Of a stretch of DNA of 16,744 bases, positions 1 through 7,186 are shown piece after piece. Source of the stretch: Magnetospirillum sp. (lineage in GTDB: Bacteria > Pseudomonadota > Alphaproteobacteria > Rhodospirillales > Magnetospirillaceae); NCBI GenBank assembly GCA_020217035.1, contig JAIWOG010000269.1:1-16744 (forward strand). The letters run 5' to 3'. Numbering within the stretch: the first letter of the stretch is position 1; every line of letters begins with the position of its first letter. A program made the translations under genes and the position numbers. The notes beneath the pieces are model-generated. The model searched no databases, was not told the origin of the DNA, and saw only the letters and a program-made list of their open reading frames with translations.

Positions 1-1319
1 GCGCCTTTTCCCCGCGTGAGATCGTTTCCGAACTGGACCGTTACATCGTCGGCCAGAACGACGCCAAGCGGGCCGTCGCCATCGCCCTTAGGAACCGCTG
101 GCGCCGCCAGCAATTGCCCGAAGCGCTGCGCGAGGAGGTGCTGCCCAAGAACATTCTGATGATCGGCCCCACCGGCGTCGGCAAGACGGAAATCGCCCGC
201 CGGCTGGCGCGGCTGGCCCAGGCGCCGTTCCTGAAGGTGGAAGCCACCAAGTTCACCGAAGTGGGCTATGTGGGCCGCGACGTCGAACAGATCGTCCGCG
301 ACCTGGTGGAAGGCGCCATCGTCATGACCCGCGAACGCCTGCGCAAGCAGGTGGTGCCCAAGGCCGAACTGGCGGCCGAGGAACGGCTGCTGGACGTGCT
401 GGTGGGGGAAACCGCCAGCCCCGACACCCGCCAGAAGTTCCGCAAGATGCTGCGTGAAGGTGCGCTTGACGGCCGCGAGGTCGAGGTCCAGGTGGCCGAC
501 AATGCCGGCATGTCCATGCCCAGCTTCGACATCCCCGGCATGCCGGGCAGCCAGGTGGGCATGATCAACCTGTCAGACATGCTGGGCAAGGCGTTCGGCG
601 GCGCACGGACCAAGCCGCGCAAGATGTCGGTCAAGGACGCCCTGGAAGCCTTCGTCGCCGAGGAATCCGACAAGCTGCTGGACCAGGACTCGGTGGTCAA
701 GGACGCCATCTGGGCGGTGGAAAACCACGGCATCGTCTTCATCGACGAAATCGACAAGATCTGCGCGCGGTCCAGCGAGCACCACGTGGGCGGCGACGTC
801 AGCCGCGAAGGCGTGCAGCGCGACCTGCTGCCCTTGATCGAGGGCACCACGGTGGGCACCAAGCATGGTCAGGTGAAGACCGACCATATCCTTTTCATCG
901 CTTCCGGCGCCTTCCATTTGGCCAAGCCCAGCGACCTTTTGCCGGAACTGCAGGGCCGCCTGCCTATCCGCGTCGAATTGCAGGCACTGACGCGCGACGA
1001 TTTCGTCCGCATCCTGACCGAGCCGGAAGCCAGCCTGATCAAGCAATACGTGGCGCTCTTGGGCACCGAGGACGTGGTTCTGACCTTCACCGACGAATCC
1101 ATCGGCGCCATCGCCGACCTGGCGGCCGAGATCAACCGCACGGTGGAGAACATCGGCGCAAGGCGTCTGCACACCGTGCTGGAACGGCTGTTGGAAGAAA
1201 TCAGCTTCACCGCGCCGGACCAGAGCCCCGGCACCGAGATCGCCATCACCGCCGAGATGGTGGCGGACAAGGTGGGCGGGTTGGCCAAGAAAGCCGACTT
1301 GGCCAAGTTCATCTTGTAG
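1..1319 (+). CDS. hslU: HslU, ATPase subunit of the HslUV (ClpYQ) protease, 5' partial
   Basis: AAA+ unfoldase that feeds substrates into the HslV peptidase in the cytoplasm. The reading frame is open from base 3 and shows 438 residues; the first visible residues are [12 protein letters not shown], which align a few residues after the start of E. coli HslU (443 aa), so only a handful of N-terminal codons lie outside the window. Visible features are Walker A GPTGVGKT (about 165-188), the pore motif GYVG after KFTEV (about 265-276), the long intermediate domain, Walker B VFIDEIDK (about 735-758), a [14 protein letters not shown] block, and the family C-terminal tail ending in FIL, which inserts into HslV. 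A TTG at 114 is internal and not the start. hslV would be expected just upstream, off the window. It converges on the kinase gene with only 12 bases between the stop codons. Identity is very secure. Confidence 0.98.
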   Translation, partial: AFSPREIVSELDRYIVGQNDAKRAVAIALRNRWRRQQLPEALREEVLPKNILMIGPTGVGKTEIARRLARLAQAPFLKVEATKFTEVGYVGRDVEQIVRDLVEGAIVMTRERLRKQVVPKAELAAEERLLDVLVGETASPDTRQKFRKMLREGALDGREVEVQVADNAGMSMPSFDIPGMPGSQVGMINLSDMLGKAFGGARTKPRKMSVKDALEAFVAEESDKLLDQDSVVKDAIWAVENHGIVFIDEIDKICARSSEHHVGGDVSREGVQRDLLPLIEGTTVGTKHGQVKTDHILFIASGAFHLAKPSDLLPELQGRLPIRVELQALTRDDFVRILTEPEASLIKQYVALLGTEDVVLTFTDESIGAIADLAAEINRTVENIGARRLHTVLERLLEEISFTAPDQSPGTEIAITAEMVADKVGGLAKKADLAKFIL

Positions 1320-1331
1320 GATGGACCGCCC

Positions 1332-2741
1332 TTAACCCGGCCGGGACACCAGCGGCAGCCGCATGGCGATGGTGGTGCCCTGATCGGATGGGGCGGGCTC
1401 GATCCACACCCGCCCCCCATGGGCCTCGACGACGCGGCGAACCAACGCCAATCCGATGCCGGTGCCAGGTCCTTGGGTGTCCAGACGTTCGAACAGCAAG
1501 AACATCCGCTGCTGAAAAGCCGGCGGAATGCCCGGCCCGTTGTCGCTCACCAGGACAGTGACGTGGTCGGCACCGTCCTGGCGTGTGCTGACCACCACCG
1601 ACGGAACGGTGTCGGGTTTGCCGTGCTCGACGGCGTTGCCGATCAAATGGGTGAAGACCATGGTCAACTGGTCGCCGTTTCCGACAAGCATTGGCAAGGG
1701 TTCGACGCGCACTTGCGCATGGCATGCCGCCAGCCGCTCTTGCAACCTATCCAGCGCGGCTTGGGCGCATTGGCGCAAGTCGACCCTTGCGCCGGATGCC
1801 ACAGGGTCGAGATCGATGGCGACATAGGTTTGCAGGTCGCGCAGAAGGCGTTTCAGCCTGACGGCGCCGTCGATGACGCATGCCAGGTTCTGCCGGCTTT
1901 GCGGCGACAAGCTGTCCTGGTCGGCGCCTCGCAGGGCCAGTTGGCTGAAGCTCACCAATTGGCGGATGGGCTCTTGCAGGTGATGGGCGGTGATCTCGGC
2001 CAGTCGTTTCCATTCGTCGCTGGACCGCCCCAAGCGGTCGGCATTGTCTTCCAGTTGCCGGATCTGGCGGCGAACCGCCGCCCCCATGGCATTGAAGGCG
2101 GTAGCCAGGGTCGCGACCTCGTCGGTGCCGCCGCCATCGGCAAAAGTGGTGAAGTCACCGGCGGCGAAACGCCGGCTGGCGTGGGTCAGGTTTTCCAGCC
2201 GCCGGGTCAACAGAATGGCGATGGAAGACAGGGCCGCCACGGTCAAGGTCACCTCGATCAGGGCGATCGCCAGACCTTGAAACAGCAAATCCTTCTTGAC
2301 TTGACGGACCTGCGCCACCGACAGCCCATAGTTGATGGTTCCATAGGATTGCCCGAAAATCTCAACCGGCGAGGTGCCGTGCTGGATATCAGCCGCGTCC
2401 AGCGGCGTCGTCCCCGCTTGCTCGGCTCTCGCCAGGAGTTTGGCCTGCGGGTCGTAAACCTGCAGGTAGGTCAGGTCAGGCAACGAAACCAAACGCTGCA
2501 CCAAGCTGTCCAGACTGGCGTAGTCGCGCGCCGCCAGGGCAGGGGCCAAGGCGATGGAAAAAGTCTCGGATATTTCCGAAAGCCGGGTGGCGGTCACCTG
2601 ATCCAAGGCGGCGCCGGCTTGACGGATGTTGTTGCCGATCATCACCGCCAGCATCACCACCTCGACGACGATGCTGGCGACGATCAGCCGAAATCTCAGC
2701 GAGTGACGCCAGCCACCGGCGGTTTCGGCAAGCGCCGTCAC
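1332..2741 (-). CDS. Membrane sensor histidine kinase (HAMP, HisKA, HATPase_c)
   Basis: A 469-residue inner-membrane kinase. Visible order: TM1 at about 18-38, a periplasmic domain of about 110 residues, TM2 at about 153-178, HAMP at 180-232, a DHp helix with the H-box AHHLQEPIRQL (252-262), then a Bergerat ATPase domain with N-box Asn369, DNGPGIP (400-406), FLLFERL and GTGIGLALVRR (426-436). The H-box resembles the bacteriophytochrome-type SHDLQEPLR, so His253 is the probable phosphoacceptor; the acidic residue normally next to it is His254 here. The start is a GTG at 2739-2741 within a GTGA overlap with the stop of the upstream binding-protein gene, so translation is probably coupled. No receiver domain is fused and no response regulator gene is adjacent. 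The ligand is unknown; the pairing suggests input from the binding protein. Kinase identity is secure. Confidence 0.93.
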   Translation of the reverse strand: MTALAETAGGWRHSLRFRLIVASIVVEVVMLAVMIGNNIRQAGAALDQVTATRLSEISETFSIALAPALAARDYASLDSLVQRLVSLPDLTYLQVYDPQAKLLARAEQAGTTPLDAADIQHGTSPVEIFGQSYGTINYGLSVAQVRQVKKDLLFQGLAIALIEVTLTVAALSSIAILLTRRLENLTHASRRFAAGDFTTFADGGGTDEVATLATAFNAMGAAVRRQIRQLEDNADRLGRSSDEWKRLAEITAHHLQEPIRQLVSFSQLALRGADQDSLSPQSRQNLACVIDGAVRLKRLLRDLQTYVAIDLDPVASGARVDLRQCAQAALDRLQERLAACHAQVRVEPLPMLVGNGDQLTMVFTHLIGNAVEHGKPDTVPSVVVSTRQDGADHVTVLVSDNGPGIPPAFQQRMFLLFERLDTQGPGTGIGLALVRRVVEAHGGRVWIEPAPSDQGTTIAMRLPLVSRPG

Positions 2742-3574
2742 GGCGCCGGCGCTCCGGTGACGGTCAACAGCATGGAAACCACCGGGCGCATGGCATCGAC
2801 GTCGGCGGGGCTCAGTTCGGCGTAACCCAGATATCCGGTGGAGGTCATGAAGCTTTGCCCGGATTCGGTATCCTGGAAAGCCTGCAAGGCGGCCTTGATC
2901 TTTTCAGCCTGGTCCGCCGGCAAGGATTGGTTGGCGATGGTGAACAAATGTGGCATGGCGAAGGGGCTGACGATCAGTGTCAGCTGCTCGGCGATTTCCG
3001 GGGCGGCCTGCTTGATCGGCGTGTGGGTGGTGATGGCGGCGTCGGCTTGGCCCAAGGCCACCGCCATGATGGCGGTGGTGTGGGACGGGCTGTTCATGAT
3101 CTGGTAGTCCCGGCCGGGAGAAAGCCCCAATTCGGCCAGCCAGCGTTGTCCGCCCAGGGACGAGGTCGACAAGGCGTCGGACAGGGCGACCACCTTGCCG
3201 CGCAATTGCTCGGGCCGGGTGATGCCGCCAGCCTTGCGCACCGCCAGAAGCGGAGAAAGCGACGGACGATAACGCAGCAGCGGCCGGTGCCCATGCATCA
3301 CCGCCCAGGCACCGAAATGGGGGCCGGTGATGGCGACGTCGAAATTGCCGTGGCGGATGTCGTCGAAATGGGCTTCGAAATTGGCCGAGGTGAACAGGAC
3401 CACCGGCACGCCCAAATGGGTTTCCAACGCCTGGCGAATGGGTTGGTTCAGCTTCATCAAGGCCATGGTGTTGGTGTAAGGCAACAGCAGAACCTTCAAA
3501 GGCTCCGCCCCCCAGCTCGGCGGGACGAACGCTACCAATAAAGTCAGGCACAAAGCCCCAAACCATCGGACCAT
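2738..3574 (-). CDS. PhnD-type periplasmic substrate-binding protein
   Basis: A 278-residue secreted solute-binding protein of the phosphate/phosphite/phosphonate (PhnD-like) family. The N-terminus is a signal peptide (MVRWFGALCLTLLVAF...SWGA), probably cleaved near WGA/EPLK. The mature part begins KVLLLPYTN and contains the family blocks FDVAITGPHFGAW, the hinge segment LRGKVVALSD and ALGQADAAITTH. I chose the ATG at 3572-3574 because GGGGGA (3579-3584 on the minus strand) sits just upstream and a signal peptide follows at once; the frame stays open to 3655, but that adds about 27 residues ahead of the signal peptide. It is first in a two-gene operon with the histidine kinase. No ABC permease or ATPase gene is nearby, so a sensory role (presenting a ligand to the kinase) is more likely than transport. 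The ligand cannot be told; family membership does not prove phosphonate. Confidence 0.85.
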   Translation of the reverse strand: MVRWFGALCLTLLVAFVPPSWGAEPLKVLLLPYTNTMALMKLNQPIRQALETHLGVPVVLFTSANFEAHFDDIRHGNFDVAITGPHFGAWAVMHGHRPLLRYRPSLSPLLAVRKAGGITRPEQLRGKVVALSDALSTSSLGGQRWLAELGLSPGRDYQIMNSPSHTTAIMAVALGQADAAITTHTPIKQAAPEIAEQLTLIVSPFAMPHLFTIANQSLPADQAEKIKAALQAFQDTESGQSFMTSTGYLGYAELSPADVDAMRPVVSMLLTVTGAPAP

Positions 3575-3712
3575 TCTTTCCCCCGCATCCACCATGCCCA
3601 CCAAGAATGATATATACAAAGGAATAGGTGCGACCGTGCCGTGCTGTCTCGTCATGCCAGGATTGCGCCGCTCACCCCAGTCGGTGAAAAGGATGCTGAG
3701 GCGACGGATTCG

Positions 3713-3741
3713 TTGTCAAGGCCGCCTGCGATATCTATGAT
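3713..3741 (+). promoter_or_regulatory. Sigma70-type promoter of the Crp-like gene
   Basis: TTGTCA (3713-3718), a 17-base spacer, then TATGAT (3736-3741): each hexamer differs from consensus at one position and the spacing is ideal. The predicted transcription start is near 3748, giving an untranslated leader of about 19 bases that holds the GAGAGGGGGGA ribosome binding site before the ATG at 3767. Confidence 0.7.
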
Positions 3742-3751
3742 CGCGGTCACA
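3736..3751 (+). promoter_or_regulatory. Putative Crp/Fnr-type operator overlapping the -10
   Basis: TATGA-TCGCGG-TCACA matches the Crp consensus TGTGA-N6-TCACA at 9 of 10 defined positions and has the TGA-N6-TCA core shared by Crp and Fnr sites. It overlaps the -10 and the predicted transcription start, a position that normally represses. The adjacent gene encodes a Crp/Fnr regulator whose recognition helix keeps the Glu and Arg that read this core, so autorepression is the simplest reading. This is inferred from sequence alone. Confidence 0.5.
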
Positions 3752-3766
3752 GAAGAGAGGGGGGAC

Positions 3767-4351
3767 ATGGCTGCCGATTACGCCAAGATTCTAGAGGGCA
3801 TCACGCCGAAACGGATGGTTCTGGCCGACGGCGACGTGGTGATGCGGGCCGGCGAACGGGTCTCCGCCATCTTTGCGGTGGAAAACGGCCATGTGGCGTT
3901 GTCGCGTCACGGCAGCGTGGTGCATGTGGCCGATCCCGGCACCCTGTTCGGTGAAAGCGGGCTGTTTTCCGAAACCAACCCGGTGGACGCGGTGGCTCGC
4001 GGCCCGGCGGTGGTGTCGGCCTATCCGCAGGAACACGTGCTGCTGTTCCTGCGGGCGCACCCGGAAATCAACATGGCGTTTTCCGCCTATCTGGCGCGGC
4101 GCCTGAACGCGGCCCGCGCCCGTATCGAATTGGCCAAGCTGAAGGGCGCCGAGGCCCGGGTGGTCGCCTTCCTGACCCAGGCGGGAGCGGCGCAGGGCTG
4201 GATCAAGGTGGGCCAGCCACTTTCCCACATCGCCGCCGACATCGGCCTGACCCACGAAGCCTTTTACCGCACCCTGCGCAAACTGGTGGACAAGGGCGTG
4301 CTGGAACGCAACGGCCGGCGCGGATTTTGGCTGAGGGGCGGGAATGAATAA
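3767..4351 (+). CDS. Crp/Fnr-family transcriptional regulator
   Basis: A 194-residue cytoplasmic DNA-binding protein. Residues 1-110 form a cyclic-nucleotide-binding-type beta-roll (ILEGITPKRMVLADGDVV... FGESGLF at 61-67), followed by the dimer helix (about 108-130) and a C-terminal winged helix-turn-helix (LSHIAADIGLTHEAFYRTLRKL, 152-173). In the recognition helix His163-Glu164 and Arg168 sit where E. coli Crp has Arg180-Glu181 and Arg185. The phosphate-binding cassette reads SETNPVDAVA and lacks the Arg that holds cAMP; there is no cysteine at all, so an Fnr-type iron-sulfur cluster is excluded. The effector is unknown. The start at 3767 is supported by GAGAGGGGGGA; the upstream frame back to 3641 is probably untranslated. 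Its 3' end overlaps the microprotein gene by 8 bases, placing it at the head of a three-gene operon. Confidence 0.9.
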   Translation: MAADYAKILEGITPKRMVLADGDVVMRAGERVSAIFAVENGHVALSRHGSVVHVADPGTLFGESGLFSETNPVDAVARGPAVVSAYPQEHVLLFLRAHPEINMAFSAYLARRLNAARARIELAKLKGAEARVVAFLTQAGAAQGWIKVGQPLSHIAADIGLTHEAFYRTLRKLVDKGVLERNGRRGFWLRGGNE

Positions 4352-4469
4352 GGACAACCGGTTGGCCCTGGCCTTCACGCTGTGGGCCTTGGTGGTGACG
4401 GTATCGTTCCTGTGGGCCAATGGCGGTCAGATGGCCGCCAAGCTGGCGGAACGCCTGGGATCGTCATGA
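4344..4469 (+). CDS. 41-residue single-pass membrane microprotein
   Basis: A small gene below usual length cut-offs. The ATG at 4344 lies 8 bases inside the end of the Crp-like gene, about 8 bases after GAGG (4332-4335); the TGA at 4467-4469 overlaps the ATG of the glycosyltransferase gene (ATGA, 4466-4469). The product begins MNKDNRLALAFTLWALVVTV, with one hydrophobic helix at about 7-25 followed by a short amphipathic tail (QMAAKLAERLGSS). It fills exactly the gap between its neighbours and both junctions are of the coupled-translation type, which is strong positional evidence that it is translated. I do not recognise the family. It may be an accessory subunit of the membrane glycosyltransferase or simply a small membrane protein; no function can be given. 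Confidence 0.65.
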   Translation: MNKDNRLALAFTLWALVVTVSFLWANGGQMAAKLAERLGSS

Positions 4470-6319
4470 CCGCCGTGATCGTCTCCCTGCTGATCCTGAT
4501 GTCCCTGGCGGGGCTGGGCCGCCCCTTGGCCGAGCGTTTGGGCGCCGGCCTTGGCGCCGGCGAAAGGCTGGCCCTGGCACCCTTGCTGGGCGCCTTGCCC
4601 CTGGCCGCCTTGGTCCAGGCGGTGGGTTATTGGCGATACGACTTCCTTTCCATGTGCGTGGCCTTGCTACCGGGCCTGCTGCTGGCCGTCCGCCTGCCAT
4701 GGCGCACGATGCCCCGGCCTTTCTGGTCGTTTTGGCCTTGGGGCGGGTTGCTGGCTGCGGTGCTGGGACTGTCGGTCTTGTCGGCCCTGGCCCCGCCCAT
4801 GGACCACGACACCATCCGCTACCACCTGACCTTACCGCGTCGCGACCTTGAGCTGGGTCATATCTGGCCGTGGTTCGGGGGCAGCATCTACGAGTTCTTC
4901 CCCCCCTTGGCTTCGCTGCTGACCCGTCTGGCCTATGCCTTGGGCGACGCTTCGGCGGCGCAGATGCTCAACGTGGTCTGGATGGGTCTGGCGGCGCTTT
5001 GGGCCGCCTTGCTGGCGGGGCGTCTGGGAGGCGGACACCAAGCCATGCTAGGAGCCGCCCTGTTGCTGGTGGCCCAGCGGATCAGCCTGAACCTGGGACC
5101 GGCGGTGACGGTGGACTATCCGCTGGCCGCCTTCGTCGGCGCCGCCGTCACCCTGGCGGTGGCCGCCCCGTTGCGATCCCGCCGGGCGTTGGCCTTGGGA
5201 TTGCTGCTGGGATCGGCCATGGCCTGCAAGTACCAAGGCGGGGTCGCCGCGGTGGCGGTGCTGTTGCCCCTGGCTGGCGTCGCCCTGGCCCGGCGCCAAA
5301 TCCTGTGGCCATGGTTTCTGGCCGGTTCGACGGCGGCGTTGGTCCTGTTGCCCATTCTGGTCCGCAATTGGGCGATCACCGGTAATCCGGTGTTCCCGGT
5401 GGCCCATCCGCTGTTCGTGGCCGACGGACTGGACGTCTTTGCTCCCTTCACCCAGGCCATGACCCGCCAGAACATCCCAGGCGGCATCTGGGGACTGCCG
5501 TGGAGCATGTTCATCCTGCAAGACAAATTCGACGGACTGCAATGGGGCTATCCCTTCTTCATGCTGGGTTTGCCTTTCGCCATCGCCGGCAAAGACCGCC
5601 TGGGGCTGATGGTGGCCGCCATCGTTGGCCTTTACGTGGTGCTTTGGTGGTTGACCATGCCGCATCTTCTGCGCTTCCTGCTGCCGGTCCTGGTTCTCTT
5701 GGCCGCGCTGGCCGCCGTCGGACTAGAGAAGGTCGCCGCGGCGAAGGTCGGATGGTTCAGGCCAGTCCTGGTGGCGACGTTTGGCGTGGCGATATCGATA
5801 CAAGCGCTGTTCGCCGGGTCGTCGGCGCTTTACCGGCTGCCGATATTGTTGGGTCAGGTCAGTGTGCAGCAGGCATTGGAAGTGCCGGCGTTCCGTTATT
5901 ACAGCCAAGTCTCGCCCTGCTTGTGGCTGGACCGGAACCTGAGGGACGGAGAGCGCTATGTGGCGCTGATCAACGACCCATCCTATTTCTGCCCGCAAAG
6001 CTCAGCGTTGCACAGCCTGCGTCCCGGCGAGGCAGCGCTGTTCTACAGCCGCTCGGGCGCCCCGCCCTTGTCCGCCGCCGAGACGGCGCGATGGTTCCGC
6101 CAGGAAAATGTCCGCTATGTCGTCTGGGTCAGCAACCTGGGGGCCGACGACGAACGCTTCGCCTTCGCCAAGCACCGCTTCGACCAGTTGGTGGCGCCGC
6201 TGCTGGCATCGCAGCCCCCGTTGCTGGATTCCGCCAGCGGCCGGGTCTACGCCGCCGAACCGGTCATCGCCGCATTAGAGCAAGCATCCCGACAACCACC
6301 TCGTCCGGCAGATCCTTGA
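4466..6319 (+). CDS. Multi-pass membrane glycosyltransferase, GT-C (ArnT/PMT-like) type
   Basis: A 617-residue protein with about ten or more hydrophobic segments over the first 470 residues and a soluble C-terminal part of about 140 residues. After the second or third membrane segment comes APPMDHDTIRYHLTLPRR (109-126); an acidic pair (here Asp113/Asp115) in the first large periplasmic loop is the hallmark of GT-C enzymes, which use polyprenyl-phosphate sugars. A conserved-looking ACKYQGG and GNPVFP follow in later loops, as in the GT39/ArnT-like group. It probably adds a sugar to an envelope lipid, glycan or protein on the periplasmic side; donor and acceptor are unknown. I chose the ATG at 4466, which overlaps the microprotein stop; the frame is open to 4382, but that part reads as out-of-frame microprotein sequence. 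The last 56 bases overlap the XRE gene on the opposite strand. Confidence 0.8.
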   Translation: MTAVIVSLLILMSLAGLGRPLAERLGAGLGAGERLALAPLLGALPLAALVQAVGYWRYDFLSMCVALLPGLLLAVRLPWRTMPRPFWSFWPWGGLLAAVLGLSVLSALAPPMDHDTIRYHLTLPRRDLELGHIWPWFGGSIYEFFPPLASLLTRLAYALGDASAAQMLNVVWMGLAALWAALLAGRLGGGHQAMLGAALLLVAQRISLNLGPAVTVDYPLAAFVGAAVTLAVAAPLRSRRALALGLLLGSAMACKYQGGVAAVAVLLPLAGVALARRQILWPWFLAGSTAALVLLPILVRNWAITGNPVFPVAHPLFVADGLDVFAPFTQAMTRQNIPGGIWGLPWSMFILQDKFDGLQWGYPFFMLGLPFAIAGKDRLGLMVAAIVGLYVVLWWLTMPHLLRFLLPVLVLLAALAAVGLEKVAAAKVGWFRPVLVATFGVAISIQALFAGSSALYRLPILLGQVSVQQALEVPAFRYYSQVSPCLWLDRNLRDGERYVALINDPSYFCPQSSALHSLRPGEAALFYSRSGAPPLSAAETARWFRQENVRYVVWVSNLGADDERFAFAKHRFDQLVAPLLASQPPLLDSASGRVYAAEPVIAALEQASRQPPRPADP

Positions 6320-6614
6320 TGCCTTCGGCCAGGCGGTTGGCCAGTTCGGTGCGATCCGGCGCCAGGCCGGCGGTGTCGATGGTGACGCGGGGATGGGACA
6401 ATTCGGCCAGGCGTTTCAGTTCCTCGGCCTCGTCCCAGATCAGGCCGAAATAGCCGGCGACCTGCATCACCAATCCCGGTGCCGGACGGCCGCGATGGCC
6501 GTGTTCCAGCGCCGACAGATAGGCGGCGGACACATGCAGGTCGGCGGCCATGTCCTTCAAGGGGATGGCCTTGGCGTCGCGCAGCTGACGGACCCGGGCG
6601 CCGAACGGCGTCAT
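6264..6614 (-). CDS. XRE-family helix-turn-helix regulator
   Basis: A 116-residue protein. Residues 4-60 form an HTH_3/Cro-C1-type domain: GARVRQLRDAKAIPLKDMAA, then LHVSAAYLSALEHGHRGRP, where SAAYLSALE is the recognition helix. The tail (ELAELSHPRVTIDTAGLAPDR-type region) is of a kind I associate with small alphaproteobacterial XRE proteins, and no peptidase or sensor domain is present. The ATG overlaps the stop of the smr gene (ATGA, 6611-6614), so it is the last gene of the tim44-like/mltA operon. Its 3' end overlaps the convergent glycosyltransferase gene by 56 bases. Target genes are unknown; control of its own operon or of cell-wall genes is possible but not shown. Confidence 0.85.
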   Translation of the reverse strand: MTPFGARVRQLRDAKAIPLKDMAADLHVSAAYLSALEHGHRGRPAPGLVMQVAGYFGLIWDEAEELKRLAELSHPRVTIDTAGLAPDRTELANRLAEGIKDLPDEVVVGMLALMRR

Positions 6615-7186
6615 GTCCTCTGCCTTTTCACCAGCACGTAATAGGCCCCGTCGCCGCCATGTTGGGGGCGGGCCTGGGAAAAGCCCAGGATGCGTTCGCG
6701 CAGCGGACTTTGATTAAGCCAGCGCGGCACCTGCGCCCGCAGCACGCCGGGGCCCTGCTTGCCCTTGCCGGTGATCACCAACAGGCAACGCCGCCCCGAT
6801 TCGTAGGCCCGCGCCACGAAGGACAGCAAGGCACCATGGGCGGCGTCCTGGGTCATGCCGTGCAGGTCCAGGGCGGCGTCGATGACCATCTCGCCCTTTT
6901 TCATGCGCTCGGCCGATCGCCGATCCAGGCCCGGCGTCACCCCGGCCCGCAGATCGGGAAGCGGACGATTGGGGCGCGGCGGCGGCGCAGGTTCGGGCTT
7001 GAACAGGGGCGGCACCGGAATGACCGGGGGCTCGGCAGCGGGGGCGGTTTCGGCTTCGTCCTCGGCGACGACGTCCTTGCCCGGCAGCGGTGCCACGTCC
7101 TGGACCACCGCCCGCCAGATGCGGGCCTCGTCGGGGGTGACGGTCCGCCGTCGCGGCCGGTGCGGAACAAGCTTGTCGCGGCTCAT
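6611..7186 (-). CDS. Smr/MutS2-type domain protein
   Basis: A 191-residue protein with a C-terminal Smr domain (about 105-190): LDLHGMT (the conserved DLHG), AHGALLSFVARAYESGRRCLLVITGKG, and the final GDGAYYVLVKR. Smr domains are small nucleic-acid-binding or nicking domains found free-standing and at the end of MutS2. The first 100 residues are a Pro/Ala/Glu-rich linker after a conserved-looking TPDEARIWRAVVQDVAPLPGK. DLHG and the terminal GGDGAYYV block are intact, so it should fold normally. Its ATG overlaps the preceding gene (ATGA, 7183-7186) and its TGA overlaps the XRE start, so it is embedded in a five-gene operon. The exact cellular role of this stand-alone alphaproteobacterial group is not established. 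Confidence 0.9.
   Translation of the reverse strand: MSRDKLVPHRPRRRTVTPDEARIWRAVVQDVAPLPGKDVVAEDEAETAPAAEPPVIPVPPLFKPEPAPPPRPNRPLPDLRAGVTPGLDRRSAERMKKGEMVIDAALDLHGMTQDAAHGALLSFVARAYESGRRCLLVITGKGKQGPGVLRAQVPRWLNQSPLRERILGFSQARPQHGGDGAYYVLVKRQRT

Larger units (their letters stand above)
3575..3766. promoter_or_regulatory. Divergent intergenic region between the binding-protein and Crp-like genes
   Basis: These 192 bases separate two divergent starts and hold the control regions of both. The right half carries a clear sigma70 promoter and a Crp-like palindrome for the plus-strand regulator (separate entries). On the left, facing the minus strand, an AT-rich patch contains TATCAT (3607-3612 complement), which could be a -10 for the binding-protein operon about 33 bases before its start, but no matching -35 is visible. 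The plus frame of the regulator is open back to 3641, but that extension lacks a ribosome binding site and overlaps the promoter, so I treat it as non-coding. Confidence 0.55.

Noticed and set aside
1336..1345. Palindrome CCCGGCCGGG near the convergent ends of hslU and the kinase gene
   Set aside because: Too short and inside the last codons of the kinase gene; no loop or U-run, so not a credible terminator.
1419..2825. Long open frame on the plus strand opposite the histidine kinase (468 codons)
   Set aside because: It mirrors the kinase and binding-protein genes, whose motifs are unmistakable; its product is Gln/Gly/Arg-rich with no domain. GC-rich codon bias leaves the antisense frame open.
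5500..6453. Open frame within and past the glycosyltransferase gene
   Set aside because: Out-of-frame reading of the glycosyltransferase; Arg/Pro/Gly-rich with no membrane segments or motifs.
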